Shown here: positions 7,047 to 16,584 of the stretch, piece by piece
How the letters are laid out: every line of letters begins with the position of its first letter
Numbering within the stretch: the stretch's first letter is position 1
Source: Bifidobacterium myosotis
Lineage (GTDB): Bacteria > Actinomycetota > Actinomycetes > Actinomycetales > Bifidobacteriaceae
DNA: 64,000 nt
Direction: 5' to 3'
NCBI RefSeq assembly: GCF_002259745.1
Contig: NZ_MWWW01000016.1
Coordinates: forward strand, 1-64,000
The notes under the pieces: model-generated
Seen by the model: the letters and a program-made list of their open reading frames with translations, nothing else
Told to the model about the DNA's origin: nothing
Databases searched by the model: none
Position numbers and translations under genes: made by a program

Positions 7047-9152
7047 CTACTCCTCCGGGGTGGTGGGCTTGGTCTCGCCGCTGTTGCCGTTGCCATTGCC
7101 GCCGGTCGTGCCGCCGCCGGGGGTGACGGTGCCTGAGCTGCCATCGCGGGTGGTGACGGTGACCGTCGAGCCCGCATCGGCTTCCGAGCCACCGGCCGGG
7201 CTGATGCTCACCACCACTGCGGAGGCGTCCGTGGGCCCGTTGGCGACCACGGCGAAGCCCTTCGCCTCAAGCATGAGCTTGGCGGTCACATAGCTGGTGC
7301 CGGCCGCAATCGAAGGCACGGTGGCCTTCTGTTTGCCGGTGGACACCCAGATGGTGATGGTGCCGCCCTGCTGGATGTCGGACCCCGAGCTGGGGTTCAT
7401 CCGCGTGATCGAGCCCTCCGGCACCGTGTCCGATTCCTCGGATTCCACGATGAAGTTGAACTTGCCCGGGCCGGTGCCGCTGTACTGCGAAAGCACGCTG
7501 TCCTTGGTCTGGCCGACCAGATCCGGCACCTTGGTCATGCCGTTGGAGACGTAGATTGTGATGGTGGTGCCCTTGGGCTGCGACTGGCCCGCCGCCGGGT
7601 CGGTGCGCGTCACCAGATCGGCCTCCACCGTGCTGCTGGGCTCGCTCTTGACCGAGGAGCTCACCTTGAATCCGGCGGCCTCCAGCTCGCTGCGGGCCTC
7701 GTCCTGCGACTTGCCCTTCACGTCGGGCACCTTCGTGCTCTGCGGGCCGTCCGAGAACCAGACCTCCACCTGGGTGCCCTTGGCCACCTTGGAACCCGCC
7801 TCCGGCGACATCTTGGTGCAGGTGCCGGCCGGTTCGGTGGACTCGGTGTCGTGCTTCTCCACCATGGTCAGGCCCAGCGCCTTGAGCTTGGCGTCGATGC
7901 CGTCCTTCGAGATGTTGGCGGTGCAGGTGGGCACAGTGACCGTGTCCGCGGCGGTCGTACTCGGTTCGCGCAGCATGAACACCACGCCGAACACGATGGC
8001 GACGACCGCGATCACGCCGATGATCGTGCTGACGATGATGGTCTTGCGCTTCTTGGCCTTGGCCGCGGCCGCACGTTGCGCCGCGCGGGACTGCACCGAG
8101 GCGAAGCTGCCGCTGGGAGGCATGATCTGCTCGAACTGGCCGGTGGCCGGGTTGTAGGCCTGCGTGGGCTGTGTGCCGGTCGCCGGCGGCACCGGACCCA
8201 TCGGCATGGTGCCCTTGGTGGTCTCCGCGTTCTTGCGGGCCTGCACGTTGGCCATGTCGCTTAGCGGGTTGAACGCGGCCGCCACCGGCATGCCGCCGTT
8301 CATGAAGGTCAGGATGTCGTTGCGGAACTCCGCGGCCGTGGCGTACCGGTTCTGGCGGTCCTTGGCCATGGCTTTGGCGCAGATCGCGTCCCAGATCTTC
8401 GGCAGACCGGGCACGATGGCGGACGGCGGCGTGGCCACCTCGGACACATGCTGGTAGGCGATGGCCACCGCGGAATCGCCGGTGAACGGCGGTCGGCCGG
8501 TGAGCATCTCGTAAAGCACGCAGCCGGCGGAATAGAGGTCGGAGCGCATGTCCACGGTCTCGCCGCGCGCCTGTTCGGGGGAGAGGTACTGCGCGGTGCC
8601 GACCACGCCCTGCGACTGGGTCATCGTGGCGGCCGAATCGTCCAGCGCGCGGGCGATGCCGAAGTCCATGACCTTGACCACGCCCTGCTCGGAGATCATG
8701 ATGTTGCCGGGCTTGATGTCACGGTGGATGATGCCCATGCGATGCGAATAATCAAGCGCCGAAAGCACGCCGAGCATCACCTGCTCGCAGTCGCGCTGGC
8801 TCAGCGAGCCGTTCACCTTGAGGATGTCGCGCAGGGTCTGGCCCTTGACGTACTCCATGACCAGATACGGCAGCAGCTCGGTCTGGCCGCCCTCGGTGGG
8901 TACGGTCTCCTCGCCGGAGTCGTAGATGTTGACGATGTTCGGGTTGTTCATCTGCGCCACGGCGTGCGCCTCGCGGCGGAAGCGGGCGAGGAAGATGTCG
9001 TCGTTGGCCAGGTCGGCGCGCATGATCTTGATGGCCACCGTGCGCCCCAGACGGGTGTCGAGGGCCACATGGACCTCGGCCATGCCGCCACGGCCGATGA
9101 GCTGGCCAAGCTGGTATCGGCCACCGGCCAATGCAGTAGGCATGTTGCTCAT
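7047..9152 (-). CDS. pknB: Ser/Thr protein kinase PknB with four PASTA repeats
   Basis: A 701-residue receptor kinase that senses peptidoglycan or lipid II and phosphorylates division and wall-synthesis proteins. The kinase domain covers residues 12-275, with a GRGGMAEV glycine loop, Lys42, HRDIKPGN (Asp145) and DFG (163-165). A juxtamembrane linker with KKRK leads into one transmembrane helix (about 370-397). Four extracellular PASTA units follow, opening VTVPTC, KVPDVKG, KVPDLVG and TVPSIAA. The tail is Gly/Asn/Thr-rich. The first PASTA unit contains a cysteine pair. The start overlaps the pknA stop by 4 bases. It is the last gene of the minus-strand operon. Confidence 0.96.
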   Translation of the reverse strand: MSNMPTALAGGRYQLGQLIGRGGMAEVHVALDTRLGRTVAIKIMRADLANDDIFLARFRREAHAVAQMNNPNIVNIYDSGEETVPTEGGQTELLPYLVMEYVKGQTLRDILKVNGSLSQRDCEQVMLGVLSALDYSHRMGIIHRDIKPGNIMISEQGVVKVMDFGIARALDDSAATMTQSQGVVGTAQYLSPEQARGETVDMRSDLYSAGCVLYEMLTGRPPFTGDSAVAIAYQHVSEVATPPSAIVPGLPKIWDAICAKAMAKDRQNRYATAAEFRNDILTFMNGGMPVAAAFNPLSDMANVQARKNAETTKGTMPMGPVPPATGTQPTQAYNPATGQFEQIMPPSGSFASVQSRAAQRAAAAKAKKRKTIIVSTIIGVIAVVAIVFGVVFMLREPSTTAADTVTVPTCTANISKDGIDAKLKALGLTMVEKHDTESTEPAGTCTKMSPEAGSKVAKGTQVEVWFSDGPQSTKVPDVKGKSQDEARSELEAAGFKVSSSVKSEPSSTVEADLVTRTDPAAGQSQPKGTTITIYVSNGMTKVPDLVGQTKDSVLSQYSGTGPGKFNFIVESEESDTVPEGSITRMNPSSGSDIQQGGTITIWVSTGKQKATVPSIAAGTSYVTAKLMLEAKGFAVVANGPTDASAVVVSISPAGGSEADAGSTVTVTTRDGSSGTVTPGGGTTGGNGNGNSGETKPTTPEE

Positions 9153-10111
9153 TGCTTATCCCTTCCAATCCTCGAGATCATCGACACCGGGGTGTCCAAT
9201 ACGATGCGCGGAGTACTGGTGACCCTGCGCGGCAATCGGCCGCCGGTCGCCACCGTCATGGTCCGGTCGTTCATTTCGGTCTGCTGGTCCAGCAGCCTCC
9301 GTTCGATGCGCGCCAGCGTACGGGAGACCACCAGCGCGTCCTTCGGACGGTCCAGCGGGTCCTTGGCCAGCATCGACATCACGAACTCGCGCAGCTGTAC
9401 GTCCACCGAATCAGGCAACGGCGGCACCGGATCGTTCACATGCGCGGCAGCGATGTCCACCGGCGTGGCACCGGTGAACGGGCGGTGGCCGGCCAGTCCC
9501 TCGTAGGCCACCACGCCGAGCGAATAGATGTCCGATTGCGGCGTGGCCTGCTGGCCCTGCGCCTGTTCGGGGGAGATGTACTGGGCGGTGCCCACCACCA
9601 TGCCGTCCTGGGTAATCTGGCCCTGACCGGTGGAGTAGCTCACGCCGAAGTCCGTGATTTTGACCTGGCCGGAATCGGAGACCATGATGTTCGCCGGCTT
9701 GACGTCGCGGTGGATCACGCCGTGGGAGTGCGCGACGAATAGGCCGCGCGCGGTCTGGATGAGAATCGGCAGCAGCTCGGTGGCCTCCATCGCGCCCTGC
9801 TCGTGGAACAGGTCGGCCAGCGACTTGGAGGGCACGTATTCCATGATGAGGAACCCGATGCCATCGTGTTCGTAGTATTCGAACAGCGCGGCGATGTTCG
9901 GATGTGCCAGATTGGCGGAATTATGGGCCTCGGCGCGCAGTCTGCGCAGTTTGGCCTCGGCGTTGGTCACGTCCGAGCGCAGGGCCTTGATGGCCACCTC
10001 GCGCCCGAGCTGGATGTCGTAGCCCTTCCAGACCTCGCCCATGCCGCCTTGCGCCAGACGGGAGTCCAGACGGTATCGGCGGTGGATCAGCTGTCCTTCG
10101 ACCAGTCTCAT
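9149..10111 (-). CDS. pknA: Ser/Thr protein kinase PknA
   Basis: A 320-residue kinase with a complete catalytic core: AQGGMGEV loop, Lys42 in VAIKAL, HRDVKPAN (Asp136) and DFG (153-155), then the GTAQYISPEQ activation segment. There is no PASTA domain and no obvious transmembrane helix. The C-terminus ends in a basic, Arg-rich tail. Mycobacterial PknA has a transmembrane segment, so this version is either cytoplasmic or tethered through partners. It is expected to act with PknB on cell-shape and division proteins. ATGA overlaps exist on both sides (pbpA upstream, pknB downstream), so the products are probably made in fixed ratio. Confidence 0.94.
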   Translation of the reverse strand: MRLVEGQLIHRRYRLDSRLAQGGMGEVWKGYDIQLGREVAIKALRSDVTNAEAKLRRLRAEAHNSANLAHPNIAALFEYYEHDGIGFLIMEYVPSKSLADLFHEQGAMEATELLPILIQTARGLFVAHSHGVIHRDVKPANIMVSDSGQVKITDFGVSYSTGQGQITQDGMVVGTAQYISPEQAQGQQATPQSDIYSLGVVAYEGLAGHRPFTGATPVDIAAAHVNDPVPPLPDSVDVQLREFVMSMLAKDPLDRPKDALVVSRTLARIERRLLDQQTEMNDRTMTVATGGRLPRRVTSTPRIVLDTPVSMISRIGRDKQ

Positions 10112-11574
10112 TGCTGCAGAGCCTCCTCAATCATCGCGCGCATGATCGGGCCAGCGGCGAACGAACCATACAAATCAGTGTTATGCACCATCACGGCCAC
10201 GGCGATCTGCGGATCGTCGGCCGGAGCGAAGCCGATCACCCAGCCGTCGATGCTGGTGTTGCCCACGCCGATCTGGGCGGTGCCCGTCTTGGCGGCCACC
10301 TGGATGCCGTCGATGCCCAGCTGCGGATTGGCCTTGGTGACCACCTGCTCCATCATCGAGGTGAGCTTGTCCGCCGAATCCTTGCTGAAGGCGTTCGCCA
10401 TCACCTGCGGTTTGGTCTGGGAGAGCACGGTCAGGTCGGAGGCGCGCACGCGGTCGACGATCGTGGGGTGCATGAGCTTGCCGTCATTGGCGATCGCCTG
10501 GGCCACCATCGCCATCTGCAATGGCGTGGCCGTGGTATCGCCTTGGCCGATGGAGGCCAACGCGAGCCGGTCCGGAGTGGGATCGCTGGGGAAGGTCGAG
10601 GCGGTCGCCTTCATCGGCGTGCCGGTCGAATCCGAGCCGTCGATGGTGATGGTGCTGCCGAAGCCGAGTTTGGTGGCCATGTCGCTGACCGTATCCGCCC
10701 CGAGCGCGACGCCCAGCTGGGCGAACGCGGTGTTCGACGACCACGCGATGGCGTCCTGCAGGGTGATCTGGCCGTTCGTGCCGTCCGCCTGCGATTCGGC
10801 GTTCGGCAGCTGGGTGGCCGTGCCGGGCAGCGTGTAGGCCGCGCCGGCGGGAATCTGCGTGTCCGGCTGGTATTTGCCGGTCTCGAGCGCCGCCGACGCC
10901 ACGATGGTCTTGAACGTGGACCCGGGCGGGTAGAGCTGCGAGGTGACGCGGTTGATCAGCGGGCTGTCCTCTTGGGCGGCGAGGTCCTGATACGCCTTGC
11001 TGGCGGCTGCGGCGTCATGCGAGGCCAATGTGTTCGGATCGTAGCTCGGCGTGCTCACCATGGCCAGGATGCGGCCGGTCTTCACCTCGATGGCCACGGC
11101 TGCGCCGTCGCGCGAACCCAGCTGGTCGTAGGCCACCTGCTGGAGCTTGGGGTCGATGGATGTTTCAATCGAGGCGCCCTGATTCGACCCGCCGGTGAGC
11201 ATGGCCTTGGCGCGCTGCCAGACCAGCGAATCGGCCTCGCCATTGAGCAGCATGCTGCGCGAGGCCTCAAGGCCGCGGTCGGCCGTCTGCGAGATGGAGA
11301 AGAAACCGGTGACGGGCGCATACAGCGGGCCGTTGGAGTAGACGCGCTGGTACTTGAAGGCGTCGTTGACCGGTTCGGATTTGGCCATCACCGTGCCGTC
11401 CGAGGCGAGGATGGCACCACGGTCGGCACCGAGCTGGTGGTACAGCGACCGGGCGTTGCGCGAATCGTTGTTGAGCTCGTTGGCGCGGATGGCCATGAGA
11501 ATCGTCGAAGACAGGCCCAGCACCACGAACAGCGCCACCACGGCGGTGAACAGCTGGCGCAGATACTTGTTCAT
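10108..11574 (-). CDS. pbpA: Class B penicillin-binding protein (transpeptidase)
   Basis: A 488-residue monofunctional transpeptidase that cross-links peptidoglycan with the neighbouring RodA-type glycosyltransferase. One N-terminal transmembrane helix (about 8-28) anchors it. A pedestal segment with GADRGAILASDG follows. The active-site motifs are complete: Ser219-x-x-Lys222 in PPGSTFK, Ser279-Ser280-Asn281, and Lys429-Thr-Gly in KTGTAQ. Length and context match PbpA of mycobacteria. It overlaps rodA and pknA by 4 bases each. Confidence 0.94.
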   Translation of the reverse strand: MNKYLRQLFTAVVALFVVLGLSSTILMAIRANELNNDSRNARSLYHQLGADRGAILASDGTVMAKSEPVNDAFKYQRVYSNGPLYAPVTGFFSISQTADRGLEASRSMLLNGEADSLVWQRAKAMLTGGSNQGASIETSIDPKLQQVAYDQLGSRDGAAVAIEVKTGRILAMVSTPSYDPNTLASHDAAAASKAYQDLAAQEDSPLINRVTSQLYPPGSTFKTIVASAALETGKYQPDTQIPAGAAYTLPGTATQLPNAESQADGTNGQITLQDAIAWSSNTAFAQLGVALGADTVSDMATKLGFGSTITIDGSDSTGTPMKATASTFPSDPTPDRLALASIGQGDTTATPLQMAMVAQAIANDGKLMHPTIVDRVRASDLTVLSQTKPQVMANAFSKDSADKLTSMMEQVVTKANPQLGIDGIQVAAKTGTAQIGVGNTSIDGWVIGFAPADDPQIAVAVMVHNTDLYGSFAAGPIMRAMIEEALQQ

Positions 11575-13448
11575 GCGCGGTCACCTCCATTGATGGTCGG
11601 GGCGCTTGGCGTGGCTGGAACGGTTGGTGCAGTCGGAACGGTTGGTGTGGCTGGAACGGTTGGAATAGTCGGAATGGGCGGCACCGGTGGCACCGGTGGC
11701 ACCGGTGGCACCGGCGGCAGGGAAGCCGTGCGGGTCGACGGCTCCGGGATGTCGAACCGGGAGGGGTCCTGCTTGGTGATGTCGATGATCGGCTCGTCGT
11801 CGTCCAGCGGCTCGTCGCGGTATGGGCGGTACCCGGGCTCGTCGGCGGAGCGGGCGCCGTGGGCGGTGGAAGGCACGGTGTGCGAGGCATGCGCGGCGTG
11901 GGCCGCGTGCGAGCCATGCGGTTCCTCAATCGCCTCGATTGCCTCGGACAGCGCTGATTCGGGCGCGTCAGGCTTGCCGAACTCCCCGGTTTCCCCCGAC
12001 TCATACGGTTCGCCGGGCGCCGCCGAGGAGACGGCGGAGGCGCTGCGCGGACGGATGATTTCCTCGGTGGCTTTGGCGCGCGCCTTGAGCTCCTTGTCGC
12101 GCAGCACGGCCAGCGCCTCGTACTGGAAGGTGTCGGAGGTGAGCTCCGGCTCCGGCGCGTTCGCCGCGTTGGAGATGATCACCAGCAGGGCCGCGAGGAT
12201 GTAGTTGGCGATGAGGCTGGAACCGCCGGCCGCCATGTACGGCAGGGTCAGACCCGTGAGTGGGATGACCAGCGTGATGCCGCCCACCACGGTGAACACC
12301 TGGAACGCCATCGTGAACACCAGTCCGGAGGCCAGCAGCTTGCCGAATCCGTCCTTGACCTTCATGGCGGTGATGAATCCGGAGGCGATGATGATCAGGT
12401 ACATCATGAGGATGGCCAGCAGGCCCACGAGGCCCAGCTCCTCACCCAGCGAGGCGTAGATGAAGTCCGAGTTCGCGAAGGTGGTGAGCGCCGGATGGCC
12501 CTGACCCAGACCGGTGCCCAGCAGACCACCGGAGGCGAGGCCGAAGATGCCGGTGACCAGCTGCCACGAGCCGCCGTACGGCTTGTTGTATTCCTCCGCG
12601 CTGAACGGGTGGAGCCAGGCATCCACGCGCTGTCCCACATGGCTGAAGAGGCCTGCGGCCAGGACCGCGCCCGCCGCGAAGGCGATCAGGCCGATGATGA
12701 TCCAGCTCTTCCGCCCGGTGGACACGTACAGCATGGCCACGAACATGGCGAAGAACATGAGCGAGGTACCCAGATCGTGCTGCATGATGAGCACGCCCAT
12801 CGAGGCGAACCACACCACGATGATCGGGCCGAGGTCCTTGATGCGCGGCAGTTGCAGGCCGAGCACCTTCTTACCACCCACGGCCAGCTGGTCGCGATGG
12901 TCGAACAGGTAGGCGGCGAAGAAGAACGCGAGGAACAGCTTGGCGAATTCGCCGGGCTGGAACTGCCCCAGACCGGGGAGCTTGACCCAGATGCGCGCGC
13001 CGTTGACCTCCTGGCCGAGCACCGGCAGCATCGGCGAAAGCAGCAGCACCAGGCCCACCACCATCGACACGTACGAGAAGCGCCGCAGCACACGGTAGTC
13101 CTTCAGGAAGATGATGAGCGGCGCCACGATCACCAACGCCAGACACAGCCACATCAGCTGGCGCATCGCCGCGGCCTTGCCCAGACTTTGGTCGATGCGG
13201 GCGATCATCGTCACGCCCGTGGCCGTCAGCAGCAGCACGCATGGGATGATCGATTGGCTGGCGTACGGCTGGAACCTGACGGTCAGCCCCCACAGCACGA
13301 GGAACAGCGCCACCACGACACCCAGCATGATGAGGTATTCGCGGGGGAACGAGCCGGTGGTCCGCTGGAACATCTGCACGAAGGCCAGCGCACCCACCCC
13401 TATCGAGAACAGCAGCAGGAAGATTTGGCGCAGGCGGGTCGCAATCAT
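11571..13448 (-). CDS. rodA: FtsW/RodA/SpoVE family peptidoglycan polymerase with long C-terminal tail
   Basis: A SEDS-family glycosyltransferase of 625 residues that polymerises lipid II, working with the adjacent class B PBP. Roughly residues 1-430 hold the ten or so membrane segments and family motifs (GQEVNGARIWVKLPGLGQFQPGEFAKL; GGSWQLVTGIFGLASGGLLGTGLGQG; AAGGSSLIANY). The remaining ~190 residues are a soluble, probably cytoplasmic tail ending in a Pro-Val/Pro-Thr repeat (PPVPPVPP...). That end is encoded by short tandem GGCACCGGT and TGGAACGGTTGG-like units near 11600-11720. The tail is a plausible kinase target or scaffold, but that is inference. ATGA overlaps exist on both sides. Confidence 0.93.
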   Translation of the reverse strand: MIATRLRQIFLLLFSIGVGALAFVQMFQRTTGSFPREYLIMLGVVVALFLVLWGLTVRFQPYASQSIIPCVLLLTATGVTMIARIDQSLGKAAAMRQLMWLCLALVIVAPLIIFLKDYRVLRRFSYVSMVVGLVLLLSPMLPVLGQEVNGARIWVKLPGLGQFQPGEFAKLFLAFFFAAYLFDHRDQLAVGGKKVLGLQLPRIKDLGPIIVVWFASMGVLIMQHDLGTSLMFFAMFVAMLYVSTGRKSWIIIGLIAFAAGAVLAAGLFSHVGQRVDAWLHPFSAEEYNKPYGGSWQLVTGIFGLASGGLLGTGLGQGHPALTTFANSDFIYASLGEELGLVGLLAILMMYLIIIASGFITAMKVKDGFGKLLASGLVFTMAFQVFTVVGGITLVIPLTGLTLPYMAAGGSSLIANYILAALLVIISNAANAPEPELTSDTFQYEALAVLRDKELKARAKATEEIIRPRSASAVSSAAPGEPYESGETGEFGKPDAPESALSEAIEAIEEPHGSHAAHAAHASHTVPSTAHGARSADEPGYRPYRDEPLDDDEPIIDITKQDPSRFDIPEPSTRTASLPPVPPVPPVPPVPPIPTIPTVPATPTVPTAPTVPATPSAPTINGGDRA

Positions 13449-15118
13449 TGCGCACCCCCCGTGGCGGCGTCGTCCGCCGCGCCGATGCCGGACTGGTCGG
13501 ACGAGCCGGAGTCGGCGCCGGATGAGCTAGATGAGCCGGAGCTAGACGAGCCAGACGACCCGGCGGACGAATCAGCCTTCGCCTTGTCCGTGCTCTTGGC
13601 CAGCGCCTTGGCCTTCTCGGCCTCGGCTTGCTTCTGCTGCTCCTCGAGCTTGGTCATCTCGCTGCGGATGATGTTCACATGCGACTGCGCCTCGGCCATC
13701 GAATCCACCGTGATGCCCTGCGACAGCTGGTCGCGCCATGTGGCTGGCAGATCGGAGGCGGCGATGTCCGTACGCTCCACCTCGTGGGACAGCTCAAGCC
13801 CGAACAGGTTGGTCGGAATGCCCTGATAGATGGTCACGTTGCCGCTGGCGCTGCCCACGTAATACCGGGTCTGGCTCCAGGCGTACGCGCCCCAGGCGGC
13901 GCCGGCCAGAGCTGCCACCACCAGTACGCAGGTGACGATGGTGGCGATCATGTTGCGGCGCCTCCTGCCGCGCTTGGCCTTCTTCTGCTCGGCCTGCTCG
14001 GCGTGGATGGCCTTGGCCACCTCGGGGTCGTTCGGATCGGCCGAAAGCCGGCCGTCGGGCTTGCGAACCACCGGGATTTCGCCGGTGTCGGGATTGGTGC
14101 GCTCGCCGGTCTCCTCGCGGACGGTGGACGGCTGCGCCACGCGTATGGTATCGGCTTCGGCCGCGGTGCCGTCCTTGGTGTCGTCGTGGGCGCCGGCCGG
14201 CTGGATGAGTGCGGCCGCACGCTGGGCCGGGGAATCATCCTCCTTGAGCGCGGGGGCGGTGGCAACCGGCGCGTTGATGATGTCGGCGATGGGCTCGAGA
14301 TTGCCGCTCGCCGCGCCGCCGATGAGCGGCGTCTGGTGGGGCAGGTCGAAGGCGCTGGCGTCCAGGGCCAGCGTGGCGTCCGCGATTACGGCGGTCACGT
14401 TGTCGGTGCTGCCGGCGCGCAAGGCCATCTGCACGAGTCGCTGCGCGCATTCGCCCTGATCGGACAGCGCGGTCATGGTCTCCTCGATGGTCGAGTCCTC
14501 GAGCACGCCGCACAGGCCGTCGGAGCACAGCAGCCAGCGGTCGGCCGGATGGGCCTTGCGGATGGAGATGTCCGGGTGCGGGTCGATGTCGAAATCGCCG
14601 AGCACACGCATCACCACGTTGCGCTGGGGATGGTTCTTCGCCTCGGCGGGGGTGATGCGGCCGGTGTCGATGAGGTGCTGGACGTAGCTGTGATCGCAGG
14701 TGACGCGGCTCAGATGGCCGTCGCGGAGCAGATAGGCTCGCGAGTCGCCGATATGCGCGATGACCCAGTACCCGGCCACCAGCGCCACGGCGGTCACGGT
14801 GGTGCCCATGCCGGCGAGCTTGCGTTCGCGCTTGGCCTTGCCGACGATGGCGTCGTGCGCGGCCATGATGGAGGTCTCCATCATGCGCGAGATGGTTTCG
14901 ATGTCGCCGCCGGTGTCGTCCTGTTCGATGTGCGCCAGCGACCGGATGGCGATCGAGGATGCCGTGTCGCCGCCGGCGTGACCGCCCATGCCGTCGCAGA
15001 TGGCGATGAGATGCTCGCCCGCGAAGGAGGAGTCCTGGTTGTTCGCGCGTACCGTGCCCACGTCGGACACGGTGGTGGAGTACAGGAACAACGGTTGCGA
15101 AACGGCGGAATTGGGCAT
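13445..15118 (-). CDS. pstP: PP2C-family Ser/Thr phosphatase PstP
   Basis: A 557-residue phosphatase that reverses PknA/PknB phosphorylation. The PP2C domain covers residues about 10-240, with metal-binding motifs SDVGTVRANNQDS, AICDGMGGHAGG, AHIGDSRAYLLRDG, LLCSDGLCGVL and GSTDNVTAV. A Pro/Ala/Thr-rich linker is followed by a basic KRGRRRR stretch and one transmembrane helix (about 388-412), then an extracytoplasmic part. The protein ends in a Ser/Gly low-complexity tail. The topology matches mycobacterial PstP. It overlaps rodA by 4 bases and starts 4 bases after fhaB ends. Confidence 0.95.
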   Translation of the reverse strand: MPNSAVSQPLFLYSTTVSDVGTVRANNQDSSFAGEHLIAICDGMGGHAGGDTASSIAIRSLAHIEQDDTGGDIETISRMMETSIMAAHDAIVGKAKRERKLAGMGTTVTAVALVAGYWVIAHIGDSRAYLLRDGHLSRVTCDHSYVQHLIDTGRITPAEAKNHPQRNVVMRVLGDFDIDPHPDISIRKAHPADRWLLCSDGLCGVLEDSTIEETMTALSDQGECAQRLVQMALRAGSTDNVTAVIADATLALDASAFDLPHQTPLIGGAASGNLEPIADIINAPVATAPALKEDDSPAQRAAALIQPAGAHDDTKDGTAAEADTIRVAQPSTVREETGERTNPDTGEIPVVRKPDGRLSADPNDPEVAKAIHAEQAEQKKAKRGRRRRNMIATIVTCVLVVAALAGAAWGAYAWSQTRYYVGSASGNVTIYQGIPTNLFGLELSHEVERTDIAASDLPATWRDQLSQGITVDSMAEAQSHVNIIRSEMTKLEEQQKQAEAEKAKALAKSTDKAKADSSAGSSGSSSSGSSSSSGADSGSSDQSGIGAADDAATGGAQ

Positions 15119-15122
15119 GCGG

Positions 15123-15644
15123 CTACCTCAGTTCGAAGGTGGTGGCGCCGATGCGCACGGGAACGCGGGCGGGCAGGATGGTCGGGCGGTTGATGCGCTG
15201 CATATTGACGACGGTGCCGTTGGTGGAGCTCAGATCCTCGATGGCCCACTGGCCGGAACGGGAATCCTTGTAGACGCGGGCATGGTGGGAGGAGACGAAC
15301 TCGTCGTCCAGCACTACGGTGTTCGAGGCGGCGCGTCCCAGCGTGATCTCGGCGCCGTTCAGCGGTACGGAGCTGCCCGCCAGCGGGCCGTCGATGATGA
15401 CCAGCAGGGTAGGCTCCGCCTGCGGTCCGGCGGCCTGGGGATGCCGTGAACGGATTGGTGCCTGCGGTGCGGCCCCCTCGGTCTTATGGGCTTCGCGTTC
15501 ACGCTCGCGACGGCGGCGTGAACGCGACGGCTTCGGGCTGAACGTTGCGATGTCCCGATGCAGCGAACGTATGCACAGCCACACGAAGACCCACAGCAGG
15601 ACCAGTAATCCGTACTTGAGAAGGGCGAATGTCAGTTCGGTCAT
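15123..15644 (-). CDS. fhaB: FHA-domain protein FhaB (FipA-like)
   Basis: A 173-residue protein with an N-terminal hydrophobic helix (residues about 6-25, FALLKYGLLVLLWVFVWLCI) and a C-terminal FHA domain (about 85-173). The phosphothreonine-binding motifs are visible as ITLGRAASN, SSHHARVYK and STNGTVVN. FHA domains bind phosphorylated threonines, so it should read out PknA/PknB activity at the membrane. In mycobacteria the equivalent Rv0019c links FtsZ and FtsQ during division. The basic linker (RSRRRREREREAHK) is typical. A 30-base gap separates it from fhaA. Confidence 0.92.
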   Translation of the reverse strand: MTELTFALLKYGLLVLLWVFVWLCIRSLHRDIATFSPKPSRSRRRREREREAHKTEGAAPQAPIRSRHPQAAGPQAEPTLLVIIDGPLAGSSVPLNGAEITLGRAASNTVVLDDEFVSSHHARVYKDSRSGQWAIEDLSSTNGTVVNMQRINRPTILPARVPVRIGATTFELR

Positions 15645-15674
15645 GTGATGCCGACTTTCGGGCGTTGCGCTCGG

Positions 15675-16376
15675 TTACTCCTGGGCTTGCGCCGAGGCCC
15701 AGTAGAGGATGCGCGTGCGGCCGATGGTGATGGTGTTGCCGTCCAGCAGCGTGGCGGCGGGCACCTGATGGCCCTCGACGTAGGTGCCGTTCGTGGAGCC
15801 GAGGTCGCGCGCGATCACGCCGTTGTCAGTGATGTCGATCTCCAGATGCTTGCGGGAGATGCCCGGATCGTCGATGACGATGTCGCAGCCGGAGCCGCGG
15901 CCGATCACGGTCTTGTCCTTGGTGAGCAGGTACTGGTTGCCGTTCACCTCGAGCACCGGGCTGTCCTCGGTCTGGGCGTCCGTGGTGACGGGCACGGCGT
16001 TGCCCTGCACGGATTCGGAAGTGAGGTTGAAGTTGCCCTTGGACAGGTCCAGATCCTCCTCGAAGATCACGACCACGGGCCCAACGAAGGCGTAATGCTG
16101 GCTCTTCGCGTACTCGGTGAGGTTGTCCGCGAGCTCGTTGGCCAGCGTTTCGCTGCCCCAGGCCTCGATGCGGTCGAAGTCCGGCGTGCTCAGCTTGAAG
16201 CGGTATTCGTTCGGGGCGACCGTGCGGTCGCGGCCCACCGGCATGGCTTCGGCGTCGATCTCGCGCTCCAGGGCGCTGGAAAGGTCGACAGGCTGCAGGT
16301 CCTTGGAGCCGAATTTGGCGAATACTCCGTTGACCGCACCCTCCACGCTTTTTTCAAAACGGTCGAGAACGCTCAT
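15675..16376 (-). CDS. fhaA: FHA-domain protein FhaA (DUF3662-FHA)
   Basis: A 233-residue soluble protein. The N-terminal DUF3662 domain (about 1-125, MSVLDRFEKSVEGAVNGVFAKFGSKDLQPVDLSSALEREI) is joined by a short linker to a C-terminal FHA domain (VIGRGSGCDIVIDDPGISRKHLEI, LGSTNGTYVEG). In mycobacteria FhaA binds the phosphorylated pseudokinase MviN/MurJ and PbpA to restrain lipid II flipping. The linker here is shorter than the mycobacterial one. It is the first gene of the operon. The promoter should lie in 16377-16584, shared with the divergent peptidase gene. Confidence 0.93.
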   Translation of the reverse strand: MSVLDRFEKSVEGAVNGVFAKFGSKDLQPVDLSSALEREIDAEAMPVGRDRTVAPNEYRFKLSTPDFDRIEAWGSETLANELADNLTEYAKSQHYAFVGPVVVIFEEDLDLSKGNFNLTSESVQGNAVPVTTDAQTEDSPVLEVNGNQYLLTKDKTVIGRGSGCDIVIDDPGISRKHLEIDITDNGVIARDLGSTNGTYVEGHQVPAATLLDGNTITIGRTRILYWASAQAQE

Positions 16377-16584
16377 AGTCCTCCCTTTCTAATCTTCACC
16401 CATCCTACGCGGCCATGGGAATTTGGCGCAAAAAACAGGGCCCGTGTGTGGTGATGGGTGCAAAATTTCCAAAAATTAGGCATTTCTATGGAGCTTCCAT
16501 GGGCGTGGCGCACCACTCCGCGCCACGGTGCGGCATGCTGGCGAGCCCACTGGTTTTGACCGCACGCCTGCGTAGGTTGGTGGT

